Positions 1-10,303 of a DNA stretch of 64,000 nucleotides are shown in pieces. How positions within the stretch are numbered: the first letter of the stretch is position 1; the number at the start of each line of letters is the position of its first letter. A program made the position numbers and the translations under genes. This DNA comes from Oryzias latipes. Its lineage: Eukaryota > Chordata > Actinopteri > Beloniformes > Adrianichthyidae. Under the pieces are notes generated by a model. It saw only the letters and a program-made list of their open reading frames with translations, was not told the DNA's origin and did no database searches. Location: NCBI RefSeq assembly GCF_002234675.1, contig NC_019868.2:3822909-3886908 (forward strand), read 5' to 3'.

Positions 1-172
1 AATTGTTTTAGTTGATAGAATGAACTTGAAAATTAAAGCTTAATAGCTGAATAATCCAAAAGGCAGAAAAAGTCTCCTAATTTTACACTTGGAGATAAAA
101 ATTGTTTGACTTATCCACCCAAGATTCTGGTATATTTTAATTTTACAAAGATGCTTTTCTAACGGTCTGTAA
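1..172. other. AT-rich intergenic edge
   Basis: AT-rich sequence left of the first piggyBac-like MITE. No ORF, RNA or repeat end is recognisable. Confidence 0.4.
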
Positions 173-377
173 CCCTTGTGCTATCCTAGGCACTTTAACA
201 TTGGGAGTTGGGTCATCTAGACCCACTAGACAGTGCTCTGAACCTTTTTTCTTCAATGATTTGTGATCTTCACTGGTGTCCATGGATTACATGAAATCTT
301 TCCACCTTTATCCACCTTAGTCATGGTAGGAATAACACGTCAATGTAAGGGTGGGGTCATCTAAGATAGCACAAAGG
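173..377 (+). mobile_element. piggyBac-like MITE, copy 1
   Basis: A 205-bp element starts CCCTTGTGCTATCCTAG and ends GATAGCACAAAGG, so the ends are inverted repeats. The right flank is TTAA and the left flank is GTAA, consistent with the TTAA target duplication of piggyBac elements after decay. Two more copies lie at 961-1166 (inverted) and 9769-9971. It has no coding capacity. Family placement rests on the ends and the TTAA flank; no transposase is present. Confidence 0.75.
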
Positions 378-960
378 TTAAGCATAAAAAAAGTACATTT
401 CAGGCTGAAATAAGTTGGTTTCTAACTGACTTATGGAAAGCTTTCGTGTTACAAAGTTGGTCTTTGAAGGGGCAAAAGTTACAATGAAAAGACCTTTGTA
501 AAGGAAAGCAATCAGGCAAATCTGTAAGGGATTTCTTGAATAAGGATTATTTATGAAATATCCGTTTAACTGAAAGAAGCATCATGACTCCAGCATCTTT
601 GGACAGTAGAATCAAAAGGTTTGAACATGTTTTCATGTTGACAGATTTCTCTGGAAGTGATTTCTAATGTCATGTAAAATGAAGACAGCCATGGATGACA
701 TTTTGAAAACTACATTTCCGTATAAATCAAGACACTGAATATGGACTTTTGCTGCTGAGTCAGATGGGGAGCTCTTCCACCTCATCTAGGTTCTCTCACA
801 ATCCTAGAAGAGGTGGAAGACGAAACAAGCTAAATGTTTACAGGACTGTAATATATCATTTTCTTTACTTTGCACTACAGCACACTATACCATAGAAGTC
901 TAAACTACAGACACTTGTATGATTATGATAATACCGAGCAAATCAACTTGTGCTGAATAA
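378..960. other. Unassigned sequence between two inverted MITE copies
   Basis: AT-rich sequence without a supported gene. It is bounded by two copies of the same MITE in opposite orientation, so the whole 173-1166 block is an inverted repeat with a roughly 580-bp spacer. Confidence 0.5.
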
Positions 961-1166
961 CCCTTGTTCTATCTTAGATGACCCCACCCCCTTCCATTTA
1001 CGTGTTCTCCCTACCATGACTAAGGTGGATAAAGGTGGAAAGATTTCATGTAATCCATGGACACCAGTGAAGATCACAAATCATTGAAGAAAAAAGGTTC
1101 AGAGCACTGTCTAGTGGGTCTAGATGACCCAACTCCCAATGTTAAAGTGCCTAGGATAGCACAGGG
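961..1166 (-). mobile_element. piggyBac-like MITE, copy 2 (inverted)
   Basis: Reverse complement of the copy at 173-377 with scattered differences. It begins CCCTTGTTCTATCTTAG and ends GATAGCACAGGG. The flanks ATAA and GTTA look like decayed TTAA. Non-coding. Confidence 0.75.
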
Positions 1167-2880
1167 GTTACCCTAAATTACACTTGTGCTGGTGTACTGT
1201 GAACTGACAGTAGCTCTCCCAACATTTTGCAGCACTCTTTGACCAGCCACAGCCGTGACTTTCCACTTGATCCACAAAAGTTTCCCTGATTTTATCAGCA
1301 ATCTGTGGTTTGCTCCTTCTTCCCTGGTTTAGTCCCCTTCCTCCATCCCTCCTCACCCCTCTTCCACAAGGCTGACCTAAGTGTTGCAGTTTTGTAGATA
1401 CAATAAACACCTCATGCTGATCCTGTAAGTTTACAGAATACATACGGTACTTGTAGAGTGGGAGTTCATGGGGTTCATCTGTGTGACGTGACGGAGAAGC
1501 TTATCGTTGCTTTGAACTAATTGTATATTGAGGTTCACTTTTAAAAAGTTATTGGATATTTTCATGGAAACACAAAATCATTTTTTAAATTAATGTACAA
1601 AATGACATGTTCAGCAGTTTTGTGTAGATACAACCAATCAAATGTAGAAACAATGACTATTCAGCCGGTACAAGTATACTTAATGTTGACAGACACGATA
1701 AAAACAAATGAACAATGATGAAAAGCAAGTCAAAAGTGATCATACTCATACTTAATTAACTGCTTTGTGTCCAAAAGCATTTGCTATTGGATGGAATAAA
1801 CATGAAATGGCCACATGGTTGTGCCCAAATGACCAAATGTTGTGGAGGTTGCACTGACTGTTGTGCAAACTTTAATTAAAGTGATTGAAAAAAAAAGACA
1901 TTATGGATAAAAATGGCTAAAAGATTTTTCCCTCCAGAATTGTCATGCGTTTGGTTGCATGTCTCTCACATTTACACCCTAAAGCAAACAGGAAATGCAG
2001 TTTTCCGTTTTAGGTGTTTCTCAAGCGGAGAAAAAGTCAAGAATGAAACAACACATTCATGTGTAGGTGGACGACAGAAGACGTTTAAGCTCATTTAACT
2101 TGTTTTAATTGGGTTTTACAAAAAGTCATCATCCTCTTTAAATAACTTCAATCTAACATTTCTGCAGCTTTGATCCTCTGGGGAACCACAGTGAATGTGA
2201 AGCTAACATTTCAGTAAAAGGTCAACAGTCGGTCATGGCGGTGGTAGGGCCATGGTTTGGGGCTGCTTTGCTGTTCGAAGACTGTTGCCATGGTAACTGA
2301 TCATATGAATTCTGCCGTCTACCCAGAAGGATGCGGTCCTGGTGATCTCAGACTGGGTTCTGCAGAAGGATGAAGATCGGCAGCTGAGAGCTGAAGAAAA
2401 GCTGACAGAAGTCTTTGAAGTGACCGAGACTCTTTAAATTCAGGTTTCTGTTACATGACTTTAAAATGGTCATGCTGGTGACCGTTTTGATAACCGTCGC
2501 ACAAAACTAAGGAGATTTTTTCCCCCCTGAATTAAAACAATTCTGCTTTTTTTATTTGTGCCGATTTCTTTGAACGGTTTGCAAGTGAAAACATGCGAAC
2601 AAACGAGTCAAACAGGACAAACAATCTTTCAATCACTGTTCAACACCGCCGAGGCGGCTGTTGCCCCAAAGACAGCCGTTTGCTCACACGGCCGTGCTCG
2701 TTTAAAGCTTGAAGCTCTGTGCAGCGTCTGTCCTGTTTAAATGGGTGCAGAGTTCAGACGGGTCCACTTCAGCCAGACGTTTTATTCAAACTTAAACTAA
2801 TCTGAGCTCAGCTCCATCACCTTCAAACAATCCATCACCAGGAGGAGTCTGGCTGAAAAAAGCAAAAGTCACTGTTGATG
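1167..2880. other. Intergenic, no gene seen
   Basis: Short ORFs here lack recognisable domains and splice context. The region lies downstream of the RNF4-like gene, so part of it (about 2.7-2.94 kb) may be that gene's 3' UTR. No other structure was recognised. Confidence 0.4.
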
Positions 2881-2939
2881 ACATCACAGAGCGGACGCGG
2901 CGGTGTCCAGTAGCAGCTGGGTTCCCGCCGGCATCACGC

Positions 2940-4796
2940 TCAGACGTAGAGGGGGTGGTACTGTCGGGAGGTGAGTCTCTTCCTGCAGGTGGGGCAGGTG
3001 TGCGAGGAGGTCAGAGAGTCTCTTAGACACTGGCTGCAGAAGACGTGACCACACTTTGTGGAGACGACCAACCGGCCACTCCCGACAATCTGAGGAAGAA
3101 ACAGCCAATCAGAGTGCAGCTTTCATGAGCATCATCATCATCACTGACCGCCTGACATCAGAATTCTGATAAGCTCCATCTTCTGTTCCCATGCAGAACT
3201 CTGCTCAGGCTAAAGGACCTCTGGAGGATCTAGAAATGTCTGACACTAAAACAGAAGCAGAACCTTCAGCCATCAGGCTCTGCTCAGCTGGAACTGGTTC
3301 TGGACTCGGGAGTCAGAAGGTTCTGAGAAACACTTTTATGAGCCAAGCTGCTGTTCTCACAGCATCAAGAGGAACAAAGTTAGGAAGAGAATAGATTGCT
3401 TTCACAGGTGGACAGCTGTCTGCATTTCTGCTGTTTTTCTAAACGTTACCTTTCCATGAGACAAAGGTTCTCTTTAGATGCCGAGTTTTTAGTTCTTTAA
3501 ACGGGTTCTGGTTCAGACTTCAAAGGCAGGTTCGTTCATGCCTCTCACCCGTGCATTTCTCTTACCTCAGAGTACAGATCCAGACAGACCGGACAGCTGA
3601 TCAGGCCTGGCGTCGACCTGAAACCCAACAAGAACCCAGTGACTTTTACTTCAAGAACCTGAGGAGCTTTGCTGCTTTCTGTCCTGGTTCTGCAGAACCA
3701 TGAGCCCTACTCAAACTGATGTGAGTCCGTCTGTGTTCTCCACCCTCCTGTTTTGAGTTCACACTCCGCTCATCCCTTTCTAAATATCACCACAACATTT
3801 ACTGTGACCTCTATGGATTCGGGGGAGCTTTGGTGTGCACGCTCCCCCGTCGAGCGTGCACACCGGGACGCTCCCAACTCCCCTGAACTAAACGCAGGCG
3901 CAGAGTTCGGTTCTTCACCTTGATGCATGTGCGGCCGCCGCGGTGGCGGCGCTGCTGAAAAGGGGCGTGTCCTCATCTTCATCACTGCTCAGGACGTAGC
4001 TCTCACCTGCAGGGACTGTGCTGCTCTGAGGATCTAACACAAACAGAAGGTCAGGTGACCCTCAGATGACCTGGTGACACACACTGAGGTCCAGGAGGAC
4101 TTACCCTCATCCACCAGCTGGAGCGCAGAGACAAGAACAAGAGAAGAACATCAGCTTACAGCCCGTTTCCACAGCCCCCCCCAAAGTGAATGATGAATGA
4201 CAGAGCGTGTTACCAGCACAGAGTCGTTGTTGTTGGTCAGGTCCACCACAGCAGCTTCTGCTCCCTCACAGGTAAGGTCCACCACCTCCTCCACACCTGC
4301 ACACACCAGCCGTCGGTTACAAACACCTGAGGACAGCGAGGCCGTCAGAACCTCCAGGCAGCACTACAACCACCTGCTTTGATCCCTGAGGAGAAGCTGC
4401 TGCTGTGTTTGGGTCTAGAGGTCAGACTGAATCTTCCTCAAAAGAAAAGCTTCTGCTGGAAGCGTCTCCAGACCATGACACTTCCACTGCCGTGCTACAG
4501 GATGAAGACAGAGCCAGCTGAAGCTTACAGCAGACCCGTGCTCTCAGAGCAGAGGTTTAAAATGAGCCTAAACCCCATTTCCAAGTGAATCCTGGGGAAA
4601 AAAAAGGCTCCCGGAGGCTGACACACTGACCGTCGTCCGTGTTGTCCATCACGTCGATGGTCTCGGCAGGGGGAGCGGAGTCTGCACCGGTATGAGTCCC
4701 CCGGTTGACCGCTCTCCTGGATTGAGCAACTCTGCTGGTCTTGATGCTGGGCCTGGAGACCCGAGGACTTTCGGTGGGCCTTCTCTTCCTCTGGGC
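2940..4796 (-). CDS. rnf4: RNF4-like SUMO-targeted E3 ubiquitin ligase (5' exon not found)
   Basis: RNF4 is a nuclear RING E3 that binds poly-SUMO chains and ubiquitinates the SUMOylated proteins. Six minus-strand exons join in frame through GT-AG introns: 4631-4796, 4214-4296, 4105-4117 (13-nt microexon), 3919-4015, 3566-3617 and 2940-3089, giving 186 codons plus stop. In order they encode a basic stretch (AQRKRRPTESPRVSRPS), two SUMO-interacting motifs (EEVVDLT and AVVDLTNNDSV), an acidic serine patch (VLSSDEDED), and a C-terminal RING beginning CPVCLDLYSE, continuing CGHVFCSQCLRDSL and CPTCRKR, and ending YHPLYV, as in known RNF4. All RING zinc ligands are present. The first coding exon, which supplies the ATG in other vertebrates, was not identified between 4.8 and 5.9 kb. 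The microexon is inferred from splice phase. Confidence 0.9.
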
Positions 4797-5904
4797 CTGA
4801 AAACACATGAACACGCAGGGCCTCAACCACCTCAGGTGAGCTCAAAGGCTGACCTGACACCTGGGAGTCAGGTTCACAACAGTCACAGTGAGCATCACTG
4901 AAGCAAGGAAAGCTGCTGCCAGTTTTCAGTGTGGTCAGAATGAAGCTCCACCCACTGCTCCACAGAAGCTTTAGGTGGAAACTGCTGACTGCAGCTCAGA
5001 GCAGCTTCCACAGAAACTGCTTTTTTCCAGATGATGATGGAGGAAAGCAGACGTTCCTTTATCATTACAGGGCGTGATGAAGAGAGGCATGCAGACGTAC
5101 AGAGCTACTCATGTCCGTCCAGGAGCTGCGGGCGGCCGGGCCTTCGGAAGCTGCGGGGGGCCGGGCCTTCGGGAGCTGCAGGGACCCAGAGGAAGGGTTA
5201 AGGTTAGGATTAAACCCCCAAATGGTTCCTGAGCACTGCTGTTTCTGCAACTCGCCGCTCCTCCAGAGGATGGATCAAAAGAAGGTATCTATTTTTATAA
5301 ATAGATTACTAAAACTGTCCCATTTCAAACTGTCGCGACTGCTTTTCAAACGTCGGGAGAGTTTCTTCTGTTGTCATCTGTGAGGGACTAGAAATGTTTG
5401 GTCAGACAAGGAGGATTAGGGGTGGATTATGTCAGACTTTTGTATGATAGAAAGATATACAAAGAGAATGTCAGGCATGGCCCATTGAAACATTTTGTTA
5501 AAATGCATTAATCTCCATTGGTTTAAAACATGTACTCTACAATCACAGAAGAAAGACGTTTGATCTTCCACCGCGCCACGAAAAAAGCTCCATCCAGCAC
5601 CAGCAGTGTTTCCCTGTCCTCAGCTTCTGTTTTGTGCCTACACGCTTTCCGTAGCAGGTACAATTGGTCATTTGTCCTCAGTTATATGATTTATTCATCT
5701 GCTTTTTATATCAAAAAACTATTTCATAACGTCTCATTCGAACAAGCTAACAAGAACACACGTGCAGAGTGATTGGAGCAGTTATTCAACCACCGCTGGC
5801 TGCAGTTAGAACTGACGTACAGAGTCACGTGAGGAGCCGGTTTCCAAAGTAAACCATTTCTGTCACAACACCAGCATTTCGGTGATCTCTTTCTCGACTC
5901 TTAC

Positions 5905-6060
5905 CGTTTGATGTTGCTGTCGTTTGCTGCTTGGCGCCTTTTCGGCCTCTTATTTTACTCCAAAAGTGTTATCCGAAGAACTGAGTCTGGTAGAGGCTAT
6001 ACACGCTGTCTGGACCGAGTCAGAACCGAACTCAGGACCACTGACACCATCTGGGAGAAC
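5905..6060 (-). promoter_or_regulatory. Possible 5' non-coding exon and promoter of the RNF4-like gene
   Basis: On the minus strand a good donor (CAAACG then GTAAGAG) lies just after 5905, in a moderately CpG-containing stretch upstream of the RNF4-like exons. Position and strand fit a first exon of that gene. The right limit is a guess and no ATG connects in frame, so this is inference. Confidence 0.3.
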
Positions 6061-6179
6061 AGTGGAGTGTGGGCCTCTATCTACTTCCGGTCTGCGGGCT
6101 CTTCTTCTGCAGCTGCGTCTGATCTGAAAGCTGCAGCGCCACCGTGTGGACAGGTCACCTTGTGTTTACCAAAATAAAA

Positions 6180-7050
6180 CACTCAAAGGAAAATGGTGTT
6201 TTGAGTTTTTGACATATTTTTGCGGCATTTTTTTTCATCATGGGGCAAATGAACATATATAAAAAAAACTAAGAATAAAAAAGCATTTCTAGGCATTTTT
6301 TTTCCAAATCGTGGTGAATCAAGAGCAGATTTTATCCTTAGTTTTAGAAATGTAAATTTAAAAAAAAAAAAAATAATTAAAGATATCTTTTTAATTTAGC
6401 ATTTACAAAACGTCTTTTACTTTTTTATTTGGCCTTTGAGTATTTTTTGATTTATCACTTATACATTTTTACCCTATTATTCTAGACGGTACCTTCTCAA
6501 ACCATCAGCCGTACCGGTTTGACCATTTTATAATCATCTTCTGATGTTTTTAGTCTTTGATGTGTCATGATTTTTTTCTTTCATCCTATGATTGTGTCTT
6601 TTATGTTTAGTACCTTGGATTCTACCCTTGCTCCTTGATAGTTAGGTGCTCTGTAAATACATTAATGGAAAAATATATTTTTGTTTTGTATTTTGTTTTT
6701 AATAGCTTTTCCCCCTCTGTCAGTTTATCATATATAAACTAAACTCTGCTGAGATCCTGTTTCTGTCCTTTCCTGGTTCCTGTCTGAGCTCAGCGTGAAC
6801 GTTGAAGACGTGTCTCGTTAACATCCTGCTGTGCATGCGTAGAAGGACCAAAAATCATGTCTTAGTCACTGCAAAACACTGAAGAAACTCGCTTCAGCTG
6901 TGTTCACACAGCAGGGACCCTAGTGGGCAGAGGACCAGAGTCTGAAAAAAAAGAACTTAGTTACATCAGAACAAAGAGTTTGGTTAGACTGTCTCATCTC
7001 TATCTCAGAACCTGCAGCTGCACCAATGTAAACGTCTGTGGAGCCATCAA
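6180..7050. other. AT-rich intergenic stretch
   Basis: Long A and T runs (for example 6359-6373) and no supported ORF. Nothing diagnostic is seen up to the hAT-like MITE at 7061. Confidence 0.4.
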
Positions 7051-7060
7051 GGGTCTACAA

Positions 7061-7471
7061 CATGTGTCAAACTCAAGGCCCACCATGTCATTTTCTGTGG
7101 CCCGCCAGAGCATAAAAGCTTTTAATTTCTTAAAATAAAAGTTGGTGTGTATTTATTCATATCTAGGGGGAATCTGACTTGAAATATCAGATTGGGGAAC
7201 TAAACATTAGGACTTAAACACTGTCTATATAACCTAACCTGACAGAATCAATTGTTAAAGGATTTATGCTAGAATAACAAGCAAACATATGTTTTCTATG
7301 CAACTGGAATTGTCACTTTAAAAACTTATAATAAATAAATATATTTAACATTAAGGAGTAGTTACATTAATTTTTCATTACATTTAGTTACATGTATAAG
7401 TTATATCTGGCCCTTTGAGGACAACCGCTATGCTGATGTGGCCCTCAGTGTAAATGAGTTTGACCCCCCTG
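7061..7471 (+). mobile_element. hAT-like MITE (CATGTGTCAAACTC type)
   Basis: The left end CATGTGTCAAACTC is mirrored by GAGTTTGACCCCCCTG at the right end. Flanks GTCTACAA and GTTTACAG resemble an aged 8-bp duplication, typical of hAT elements. The internal text (GTCATTTTCTGTGGCCCG and onward) recurs at 62424-62580. Non-coding, roughly 410 bp. Confidence 0.65.
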
Positions 7472-7479
7472 GTTTACAG

Positions 7480-9768
7480 GGACTTGAATGTTTCAGGAAC
7501 CAGGCAGCTCTTTCCAGTTAAGACTTTATTCATGAATCAACAACACTTCACACACATCAATTCATGAGCAACAACTCGACCGATTCCTAGGGTGATCAGT
7601 GTCTGTGACACATCACACCAGATTTCTGTTTGACCTTAAACATTACGGTAAAAACCAGGACATAAGCTCCATCTTCAGACGGCTGAGGTGGGGTGCAGCT
7701 CTGTCTGTAGTGGCTTCCTGTCAGAGGAGTCTGCATGTCACAGTGGTCCTCAGTCTCTGCTCACACCGACAGCAGATGGAACTTATCCACCGGCTGCTTC
7801 TCACCGTCTTCATGCTCGTTCTGCTCAGACTCTCAGAGCTAAAAACATCTCAACTAACATGCAGAATGGATGCTGCCGGGCCACAGTCCTGATCCAGAAA
7901 GGGTTCTGTGCGCTCAGACTCAGACGTGAGGACCTGGGTCTGACCATCAGCCTGTGAAGGCTGAAGTCAGCTGCAGGAGCCAGGCGTTCCCCGGGATCCT
8001 GACCGAGGGGTGAAAGCAGCAGACTTTGAACGCACCACTGCTGGTTTCAATGAGCTGAAGGAGAAGTCAGGAACTTTCTCACTCTGAGGACCACAGAGGA
8101 GAGAAGTCCAGCTTTCCGGGTCCGTGTGGAAAAAGGAGGAATTCCAGATGTTATTGGTGCGTGTGATGAGAAGTGATGTCATACTGAAGGACAGCTTCAG
8201 AAAAAACATCAGCTCAGAGGATCAGGAGACAGGAAGTGCAGCAGCATCATATCCTGTTTGTGCCCCTCCCCCACCCAAACATGAAAGTCTACACTGAGAA
8301 GCAGTGGGCCCGACCAGTGCATTGTGGGTACTGCAGCGCGCGGTGAGCTGGTGCAGAAGAAGAGTCTTTGTGGCGAGGAGAACATCAGGAGAGACCCCTC
8401 AGTGTCTGCTTTAGGGCCAGACCTTCATGAACGCCACAGACCGAATGTCCTCCTGAACCAGGACACCTGAATGCCGCACGGCTGTGGACACACAGGAGAG
8501 AGGTCAGTGGGTCAGCGTGGTCCGGTGTTCAGGGTCAGACTGAGGTCTCAGCTGAAAGTTACTGAATGGCAGCGTCTGCAATTACTCTGTCACATTTTAA
8601 GTTACGAGGTAATCTGACTACTACTGACTGCCGTTTGTGGATACTGCTAACGCGGTACGTCACTGTAGATGGATTGAGCAGGTTAACAACAGGATGAACG
8701 ACTATGATTGGCTACTGCGGTGTCACAGGAGCCAATCAGAGCCCACATGGGGCGATGGAGGTCACGGTGATGTAATTTCCCCTCCAGAACGGCGTCTATT
8801 GCTGGCGCCGCCTGTGTCAGAGAAGGGAAGTGACATCACCATAACCTTTGTCACCCGATGTCAATCATGTCCCCACTAGCCAATGAGCTCAAAGCCCCAC
8901 CCCCATAAAAAATTCTTAACTGTAACTGTAAACAGAGGATTGAAAGCAAATAAGAGAAACAAAAAAAAAAAAATCAAAAGCTGAAAATACAAAACACCAG
9001 TAACTTACAGTAATTTAGTAACAATTTGAAGATTATAGGTTTTTAATTAAATTTACTGTTTTCATTTTTCAAGTTTACAATGTCTATTTTCGTGGGCGAG
9101 ACTGTTTTCCATTTTCTTCTATCTAAACTGGTTTTTCCATTCACTTAAGCTGATCCTGACTTAACCCCAAAGAGGTTTTAGGTCTCAGCCAATCACAGGG
9201 CTGTATGACTGAAGCTCCTCCTCCTCTGCTTAAAAAAGGAGGGTGAAGCGAACCCTGGTTCCAGGAGCATGTGAATCTTGTAGTGTGAAACTTCAGAGAA
9301 GGAGTGAGACGGCATTCCTCTGAAACGACCAAAGGCGGCGGCGGCGCCCTCACAGGTGCAGACACCTGCTGCAGGTCCATGACGGTTAGCGTGTGTCAAC
9401 AACAACAAGCAGGCGTTGTCACGACGATCCAGTGTTTCTACAGTCCCACCCCGAGTGAACCTCCTGATCTCACCGTAAGACTGTCCTGTTGAAGACACAT
9501 TTTTGTGTGTAACGCTGTATACATTTTCTGGTTGGAGGTTTAAAAAGGATTAAAAATAATAATTCCTGTCTATTATGAGCTTCTTTTCAAAGAAGTCATA
9601 ATTTTTGGCCTATCGCTACACAACAAAGTAAATAGTTTATGTATCAATACTGTGTTATGTTTAGCCATGTTTTTATACACAAAAAAACAGATTACAGAAT
9701 TGTCACCCCCCCCAACATGACCTTCTTTAGTAACAAAGTCAATTTATACTTAAAATCCATAAGATTAA
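7480..9768. other. Unassigned region, no supported gene
   Basis: Several ORFs of 80-101 codons occur on both strands (for example 7599-7892 and 9193-9498), but none shows a known domain, splice context or family similarity I recognise. Runs of A (about 8960) and short T-rich blocks are present. It could hold the 3' UTR or regulatory DNA of SELENOT, which ends at 10304 on the minus strand. Confidence 0.35.
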
Positions 9769-9971
9769 CCCTTGTGCTATCGTATGACCCCACCCTTACA
9801 TTGACGTGTTCTTCCTACCATGACAAAGGTGGATAAAGGTGGAAAGATTTCATGTAATCCATGGACACCAGTGAAGATCACAAATCATTGAAGAAAAAAG
9901 GCTCAGAGCTCTGTCTAGTGGGTCTAGATGACCCAACTCCCAATGTTAAAGTGCCTAGGATAGCACAAATG
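9769..9971 (-). mobile_element. piggyBac-like MITE, copy 3
   Basis: Third copy of the MITE seen at 173 and 961, in the orientation of copy 2. It is preceded by an intact TTAA (9765-9768) and begins CCCTTGTGCTATCG. The right end (GATAGCACAAATG) has diverged and lacks a clear TTAA. It may fall in or just beyond the 3' UTR of SELENOT. Confidence 0.75.
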
Positions 9972-10055
9972 TTCATCAATTCACCAAAAGCCATAACAGT
10001 TCATGATAATCCAAATACCTGAGACCGTTATTTCAATGTTGCACCCCCCCTGCAT

Positions 10056-10125
10056 TTGTACCACTATCAAACTCTGTAATTGTGGTTTCCTTTTTCGTTA
10101 AGATTACGTGTATGTTCATGTACAA
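10056..10125 (-). promoter_or_regulatory. Weak SECIS candidate downstream of SELENOT
   Basis: SELENOT mRNA needs a SECIS element in its 3' UTR to read UGA as selenocysteine. About 180 bp past the stop, on the minus strand, a 6-bp closing helix (TTGTAC with GTACAA) encloses ATGA on the 5' side and TGAT on the 3' side, with an A-rich apical region. A short inner helix GTAAT/ATTAC is present, but the rest of helix II pairs poorly. This is only the best candidate found by eye. Confidence 0.25.
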
Positions 10126-10303
10126 GTGTGCTTCTAGCTATGTACTCTACTTTTTTTGCTTCCTTTTAAATTGCGGTATTCCTTCCACTTGTATCCGCCA
10201 TATTTTGTGATGTTATGTAAGTGTTCTGGTGTTGTTTTGTGATGTGTTCAGTAAATTCATTCATGCACAAAGAAGAGCGTGAGTGTCACCTGTGGGTGTA
10301 GCT

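Noticed and set aside
7599-8209. ORFs of 80-97 codons on both strands
   Set aside because: No domain, no splice context and no family recognised; compatible with chance in GC-richer intergenic DNA.
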